From NCBI GenBank assembly GCA_016845145.1, contig JAERTE010000139.1:1-64000 (forward strand): DNA of 64,000 nucleotides, read 5' to 3'. The position numbers and the translations under genes are program-made. The DNA is from Rhodospirillaceae bacterium (GTDB lineage: Bacteria > Pseudomonadota > Alphaproteobacteria > Rhodospirillales > Casp-alpha2). Positions 63,915 through 64,000 of the stretch are shown in pieces (the first letter of the stretch is position 1; each line of letters opens with the position of its first letter). The notes beneath the pieces were generated by a model, which was given only the letters and a program-made list of their open reading frames with translations, searched no databases and had not been told where the DNA came from.

Positions 63915-64000
63915 ATGAAAATGCGAATATGCGTTTCGAAATTCGGCCTCGTGGCGTGCTTATGTTCCATATTGATATCAGGGCAGCCGGCGTGGGCGGG
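63915..64000 (+). CDS. Start of an exported protein, cut by the window edge
   Basis: ATG at 63915 with GCGGGAAG immediately upstream; the frame stays open to the end. The 28 codons give KMRICVSKFGLVACLCSILI and SGQPAWAG, a good Sec signal peptide with AWA as likely cleavage site. The gene diverges from the EF-G-like gene and continues beyond the window. Function cannot be told. Confidence 0.6.
   Translation, partial: MKMRICVSKFGLVACLCSILISGQPAWA

Overview
The window is high-GC DNA from an alphaproteobacterium, most likely Rhodospirillales-like. The class call rests on the gene order obgE-proB-proA-nadD-rsfS-rlmH, an L21 with a lysine/alanine tail, and the general make-up of the protein families; the order-level call is only an impression. 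Core housekeeping genes are intact. Almost all decay is confined to one inserted region and to one insertion-sequence remnant near the right end.

Layout. 1-6.3 kb is a compact plus-strand cluster: HEAT-repeat protein, exported cupredoxin-like protein, 44-residue membrane peptide, universal-stress protein with three C-terminal modules resembling the protochlorophyllide-reductase C-terminal domain (PCP_red), radical SAM/SPASM protein with a fourth such module, and a HemY-like protoporphyrinogen oxidase. The last three overlap, which points to a haem or other tetrapyrrole modification pathway. 6.4-21.4 kb is a composite genomic island at a tRNA-Arg(CCG) gene. Three copies of the tRNA 3' half (6371, 11127, and the intact gene at 21389) delimit two tandem elements. 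The left one (4.8 kb) carries a frameshifted polymorphic-toxin-like gene followed by four paralogous genes that look like an immunity array. The right one (10.3 kb) carries a tyrosine integrase, an AlpA-like regulator, small helix-turn-helix genes, iteron-like repeats, and cargo: a tight four-gene cluster (two membrane proteins, a small acidic protein, an ADP-ribosylglycohydrolase) and a PIN-domain protein.

21.5-35.4 kb is core: rlmH, rsfS, nadD, proA, proB, obgE, rpmA, rplU, tRNA-Ser, an ABC-F ATPase, the malic enzyme maeB and mutS. 35.4-40 kb is 4-hydroxybenzoate catabolism: pobA, ligA, ligB, an orphan TRAP solute-binding protein and an IclR regulator, with a similar near-palindrome in front of both ligA/iclR and pobA. 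Then come a membrane hybrid histidine kinase and glnD.

45-60 kb is a catabolic region: two M20 carboxypeptidase paralogues, a non-pyrrolysine MttB-family methyltransferase with its corrinoid protein, SDR, acyl-CoA dehydrogenase, aminoglycoside-phosphotransferase-like kinase, acyl-CoA synthetase, citryl-CoA-lyase-like protein, flavin-reductase-like protein, two thioesterases and a GNAT acetyltransferase. Together these suggest use of quaternary amines, aromatics and hydroxy acids. A TauD/TfdA-like gene is cut off by a dead IS3-family element at about 60 kb. After a gene-poor stretch holding a candidate small RNA, the window ends with an EF-G-like GTPase whose G3 motif is atypical, and the first codons of an exported protein.
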